Part shown: piece after piece, positions 5,753 through 9,252 of the stretch | How the letters are laid out: every line of letters begins with the position of its first letter | Numbering within the stretch: the stretch's first letter is position 1 | Origin: a bacterium | GTDB taxonomy: Bacteria > UBP6 > JAFGXH01 | Direction: 5' to 3' | DNA length: 9,252 bases | NCBI GenBank assembly: GCA_027064085.1 | Contig: JAMOQH010000111.1 | Coordinates: forward strand, 1 to 9,252 | Program-made: the position numbers and the translations under genes | Notes under the pieces: model-generated | What the model saw: only the letters and a program-made list of their open reading frames with translations | Told to the model about the DNA's origin: nothing | The model's database searches: none

Positions 5753-6775
5753 ATGAAATACTGTAAAAATATAAAAAAAGACTTAAATAATTATTTAAAA
5801 AATAAAAAATATTCTAAAATTTTTGTATTAGTAGATGAAAACACATTAAAATATTGCTTAAGTTTACTTGGTTTAAAATTTAAATATCAAATAATTAAAA
5901 TATCAGGTGGAGAAAATAATAAAAATATAAAAACAGTAACTACTATTTGGCAAGAATTATTAGTAAATAATGCAGATAGAAACTCATTACTTATAAATTT
6001 AGGAGGTGGAATTATATCCGATTTGGGAGGATTTTCAGCTTCAACATATAAAAGAGGAATTGATTTCATTAATATACCAACAACAACCCTTTCTCTTGTA
6101 GATGCAACAATTGGAGGTAAAACAGGTTTTAATTTAGACAATAAAAAGAATATGATAGGGGCATTTTCAGAGCCTAAAGAAATATTTATTGACATTGATT
6201 TTCTTAAAACTTTACCAGAAAGAGAATATTTAAACGGTATAGCAGAAGCATTAAAACATGGATTGTTATTTGATATGGAATATTTTAATAAGATGATTGA
6301 ATTTATTAATCAGAGGGAACAATTACTTAATATGGTTAAAACTTCTATTAAATTCAAAAAAGATATTGTAGAGCAAGATTTTAAAGAAACTGGTGTTAGA
6401 AAAATACTTAATTTAGGGCATACAGTCGGACATGGCTTAGAAAGTTATTTTCTTAATAAAAATACAGAACTTAAACACGGAGAAGCAGTAATTATGGGCT
6501 TAATTACTATGTTATATCTATCTAATAAAAAATTTGATTTTGATAATTCTCTCCAAAATAGAATAATAACTGATTTAAAAAGAATTTATACATTAAACAT
6601 ATACAAAGAATTTAGCAATAAAGAAGTTATAAATCATATTTTGAATGATAAAAAAAACAATGATAACAAAATACTAATGGTTTTACTAAAAGATGTAAAT
6701 AAACCTGTGTTTGATATTGAAGTTACAGAAAATGAATTAAATGATAGTTTAAATTATTTAAAATTTATATTGTAA
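5753..6775 (+). CDS. aroB: 3-dehydroquinate synthase
   Basis: 340 residues. AroB converts DAHP to 3-dehydroquinate, the second step of the shikimate pathway to aromatic amino acids, in the cytoplasm with NAD and a divalent metal. Family signatures run in order: NLGGGIISDLGGF (82-94) and YKRGIDFINIPTTTLSLVDA (99-118) followed by GGKTGFN (121-127) for NAD and substrate binding; AEALKHG (164-170) with metal ligand Glu165; LGHTVGHGLE (221-230) with metal ligand His223 and active-site His227; and KHGEAV (241-246) with metal ligand His242. All key residues are intact. The N-terminus is a little shorter than in E. coli AroB. The VDENTLKYC and NLGGGIISDLGGF wording looks closest to Bacteroidota-type AroB, an impression from memory. 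The ribosome binding site is unusual (GGGGA, 3 nt before ATG). It stands alone, with no other shikimate gene beside it, and its 3' end overlaps the convergent receptor gene by 18 bp. Confidence 0.95.
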   Translation: MKYCKNIKKDLNNYLKNKKYSKIFVLVDENTLKYCLSLLGLKFKYQIIKISGGENNKNIKTVTTIWQELLVNNADRNSLLINLGGGIISDLGGFSASTYKRGIDFINIPTTTLSLVDATIGGKTGFNLDNKKNMIGAFSEPKEIFIDIDFLKTLPEREYLNGIAEALKHGLLFDMEYFNKMIEFINQREQLLNMVKTSIKFKKDIVEQDFKETGVRKILNLGHTVGHGLESYFLNKNTELKHGEAVIMGLITMLYLSNKKFDFDNSLQNRIITDLKRIYTLNIYKEFSNKEVINHILNDKKNNDNKILMVLLKDVNKPVFDIEVTENELNDSLNYLKFIL

Positions 6776-9252
6776 ACTTCCCCATACTCTCATTGTTGTT
6801 TGGGGATATAAAACTTCTCTTCCTGCATCATAATATCTTTGATTTAAAATATTATCTATTTTTAGTGAAACATTAAATCCTTTAATAAATACATCTTCAG
6901 CCCATACAGACATATTTAGTACAAAGTAAGGGTCGGAAGATAAAGTTTTGTCTTCTGATGGATTATATTCATTTCCTGTTTCTTTGAAGTTTTTCTTAGG
7001 AACAAGTTTATCACTTGTATATCTTCCTGTTAAATTGAAGTTATATTTTTTGAATAATTTGTAATTGATTGAAAATAAACCATAATATTCCTGTCCGTAT
7101 TCAAGTCTTTCAAAGGTATCATTAACATTTTTTTCAGCTTTATTATATCCACCTCTTACTGTGAAATATAATTCAGGCATAACCGTTAGCTTGGAATATA
7201 ATTCTACCCCTGTTGTTCTGTATTCATTTTTATTCGCTTGCTGATTATATTCTTTCCCAGCTGTTGGTTGCTGTGTTGCAGGGAATTTAGCTTCAGCATC
7301 AAGATCACCTGTTCTTTTTTTATAACTAATTACATTATCAATTCCTGTTCTGAAATATGTTAACTCAATATCCAGAAATCCTCTTTTATTATAACCAATT
7401 TGGGCTTCAATTGAATTTGATGTTTCAGGCTCCAAAGTTGGATTTCCATAATACGCATCTTTTCTGAAGTAATATAATTCATGTAATGAAGGGGCTTTAA
7501 AACCCTGCCCCCAAATGGCTTTAAAGAAAAAATCTCCAGGAGTTACAACCAAGGATGCCTTTGGTGAAAACTGAGCCTTGTAAATTGAGTTTTTATCATA
7601 CCTTGCACCACCAACTATTGAAATCATTTTAAGTAAATTTACTTCAGCCTGCAAAAAAGCACCCATATTATTTTGTGTATATTTAGGAACATCAATATTA
7701 CTTGCTTTGAATACTTCAGGATAATACCATCTTGTTGTTTTCAGATGTTCATAATCAAATCCTACAAGCAATGTTGTATTTATTGGTTTAATTCCTATCG
7801 TTGTATAAATTTTACCTTCATATCTGTCATCTTGAGCAGCCATTTTCCTTATATATCTTCCACCGCATTTAATTTCTTTTTCATAAATAGTGTTACCATC
7901 TCTATCTACTAATGGATTACCATCTGAGCCGACTACGGGGATGGGATTATTATCTGAATCAACTTTATTTACTAGTTCACAATCTGAATTTGCATTATCA
8001 TAGGGTTTTTTCTCATATTGAGCACCATCTGCAAATTTATATCTATCATGGCTTAATGTAACATCTAAAGAAAGAGATAGGGTATCATTATTAATTAACT
8101 CATTGTCATATTTTAAAGAATTATAAAATCTGTCTGTAACAAGCCTTGTATCATCTCCTCCTACTGAAAATGTTGTAATTGGAGCATAAGGGTCGTATCT
8201 GTTGTAATATGATGAAATATTAAAGTCCCATAATTTTAATTTACCCAAAAAGGTATATGAATTTTGACTCATACCATTAATGGTAACATCTTTCCCTGCT
8301 ACATCAGACCATTCTTTAATAACCATGTCGCTTGAAGTATCTTCTTTGTAGGTCATAATAGAACCAAGTATTGAAACATTTTTGTTGATATTTTTAACAA
8401 CTCTTGTATGAGTTGAAAATGTATTATGTGTACCTGTTGTAATTGTCAGACTATTATTACTATTATAATTTTTGGTAACAATATTTATAACTCCTAACAA
8501 AGCATTGGCACCCCAGATTGATGACCCCGGACCTTTCTGAATCTCTATTTTCTGTACATCTTCCAGAGATATTAATCCATTTGAAATAATATTTCTGTAG
8601 AACTGAGTAAAGCTCATATTGTGCCCATCAATAAAAACAAGTAAATATTTACCATAAGTTGTTCTATCATTAATACCTCTTAGACCAACATCGGGCCATG
8701 AACCATTGTCATTAACATCGAAACCATTATCTCTTAATATTTCGGTTAGTGAATGGTATCCTTTTTCCTTTATATCTCTATGGGTAACAACTGAAATATT
8801 TGCAGGGGCAGAAGCTCTTGATTGAGCATATTTAGATGCTGTAACAACTTTTTCTTCTTCTTCATCTTCAATAAAAACAGCAAACTCATCATCAATAACT
8901 TCTTCAGAGTTTTCATTGTCTGAGTTTTCATCTGCCAAAATATTTTTATTTTGTTTTTTATCAATTTCAATGATATCAACATATTGTGGGTTTTCTTTAC
9001 CAGCAAAGCCTTTTATTGATTTGTTTTCAATATCAACTACTTCTATATAGTAAACAACTCCAACTTTACCCATTTCGTCAGGTGTGATTTTACTAGTGTA
9101 GAATCCTTCTTTAGGATTCATTTCTTTTTCGGACCACTTCTTATCATTAATATTTTTATAGTGTAAAATTACATAGTTTACTTTATGTGTATTCAAAATA
9201 TTTGCTTTTATTTCTATATTATGCCCTTGTTTTACCCTTATCACTTTTGTGT
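6758..9252 (-). CDS. TonB-dependent outer-membrane receptor with N-terminal Ig-like domain, 5' end missing
   Basis: The frame is open to the right edge, so the true start and signal peptide lie outside. The GTG at 9244 has no ribosome binding site in view and begins inside a domain; residues here are counted from it. Residues about 1-92 form an Ig/fibronectin-like beta domain (VILHYKN, then GVVYYIEVVD), followed by an acidic linker (104-131). Residues 132-140 (KVVTASKYA) are a possible TonB box. The plug spans about 142-258 (SLTEILRDNGFDV, then IEIQKGPGSSIWGANALLGV at 233-252). The barrel runs to 828, with GFKAPSLHELYY (581-592), NPTLEPETS (601-609) and a C-terminal Gln-Tyr-Lys-Phe. Such receptors import siderophores, cobalamin, sugars or metals using TonB-ExbBD energy; the substrate cannot be told. 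Residues 421-461 form an Asp/Gly-rich insert between Cys422 and Cys460. The 3' end overlaps aroB by 18 bp. Confidence 0.92.
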   Translation of the reverse strand, partial: TKVIRVKQGHNIEIKANILNTHKVNYVILHYKNINDKKWSEKEMNPKEGFYTSKITPDEMGKVGVVYYIEVVDIENKSIKGFAGKENPQYVDIIEIDKKQNKNILADENSDNENSEEVIDDEFAVFIEDEEEEKVVTASKYAQSRASAPANISVVTHRDIKEKGYHSLTEILRDNGFDVNDNGSWPDVGLRGINDRTTYGKYLLVFIDGHNMSFTQFYRNIISNGLISLEDVQKIEIQKGPGSSIWGANALLGVINIVTKNYNSNNSLTITTGTHNTFSTHTRVVKNINKNVSILGSIMTYKEDTSSDMVIKEWSDVAGKDVTINGMSQNSYTFLGKLKLWDFNISSYYNRYDPYAPITTFSVGGDDTRLVTDRFYNSLKYDNELINNDTLSLSLDVTLSHDRYKFADGAQYEKKPYDNANSDCELVNKVDSDNNPIPVVGSDGNPLVDRDGNTIYEKEIKCGGRYIRKMAAQDDRYEGKIYTTIGIKPINTTLLVGFDYEHLKTTRWYYPEVFKASNIDVPKYTQNNMGAFLQAEVNLLKMISIVGGARYDKNSIYKAQFSPKASLVVTPGDFFFKAIWGQGFKAPSLHELYYFRKDAYYGNPTLEPETSNSIEAQIGYNKRGFLDIELTYFRTGIDNVISYKKRTGDLDAEAKFPATQQPTAGKEYNQQANKNEYRTTGVELYSKLTVMPELYFTVRGGYNKAEKNVNDTFERLEYGQEYYGLFSINYKLFKKYNFNLTGRYTSDKLVPKKNFKETGNEYNPSEDKTLSSDPYFVLNMSVWAEDVFIKGFNVSLKIDNILNQRYYDAGREVLYPQTTMRVWGSLQYKF
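6779..6806. terminator. Weak hairpin at the aroB/receptor convergent junction
   Basis: TCCCCA (6779-6784) and TGGGGA (6801-6806) form a 6-bp, G+C-rich stem with a 16-nt loop just after the aroB stop, inside the 3' coding end of the receptor gene. No T-tract follows in either direction, so a classical intrinsic terminator is not supported. It is noted as the only G+C-rich inverted repeat at this junction. Confidence 0.15.

Noticed and set aside
5742-6810. The 12-mer TTTGGGGATATA occurring both before aroB and just after it
   Set aside because: The second copy is ordinary coding sequence of the receptor (Tyr-Pro-Gln-Thr region on the minus strand), and there is no extended similarity, so no attachment-site or target-duplication claim is justified.

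Overview
This is an AT-rich stretch (roughly 25-30% G+C by eye) from a Gram-negative, double-membrane bacterium. The envelope signs are a TonB-dependent outer-membrane receptor, a second predicted outer-membrane barrel also ending in Lys-Phe, a lipoprotein, and several proteins with N-terminal signal peptides. Cys-rich secreted proteins of the 'SDC...GxC' kind, a Hanks-type kinase remnant and an Ig-like domain ahead of a TonB plug recall Myxococcota/Deltaproteobacteria-like lineages. The AroB looks Bacteroidota-like. I cannot name the organism. There are no RNA genes, insertion sequences or CRISPR arrays that I can see.

Layout, left to right. (1) 1-533 (+): the 3' part of a Cys-rich secreted protein whose start lies outside the window. 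(2) 530-1249 (-): a secreted HAD-fold protein lacking the nucleophilic Asp. (3) 1377-2070 (-): a decaying block with a truncated kinase N-lobe, a transmembrane fragment, and a small six-Cys secreted protein interrupted by an in-frame TAG. (4) 2184-3728 (+): a secreted NlpC/P60-like protein with an active-looking first domain, a Lys/Pro-rich linker of seven 14-residue repeats, and a second domain that has lost its catalytic Cys and His. (5) 3734-5636 (-): a two-gene overlapping operon, with an M36/M4-like zinc metallopeptidase lipoprotein upstream and an outer-membrane beta-barrel protein downstream. (6) 5753-6775 (+): 3-dehydroquinate synthase (aroB), the only housekeeping gene. (7) 6758-9252 (-): a TonB-dependent receptor, 5'-truncated by the window edge.

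Apart from aroB and the kinase remnant, everything is exported or envelope-associated. No single pathway ties the genes together. Two themes recur: catalytic folds with missing catalytic residues (HAD protein, second NlpC/P60-like domain, kinase N-lobe), and very tight packing. All three convergent gene ends overlap or abut (4 bp overlap, 5 bp gap, 18 bp overlap), leaving no intergenic space for terminators. The most unusual element is the 42-bp repeat array inside the NlpC/P60 gene: it is richer in G+C than its surroundings, and each well-kept unit carries a perfect inverted repeat.
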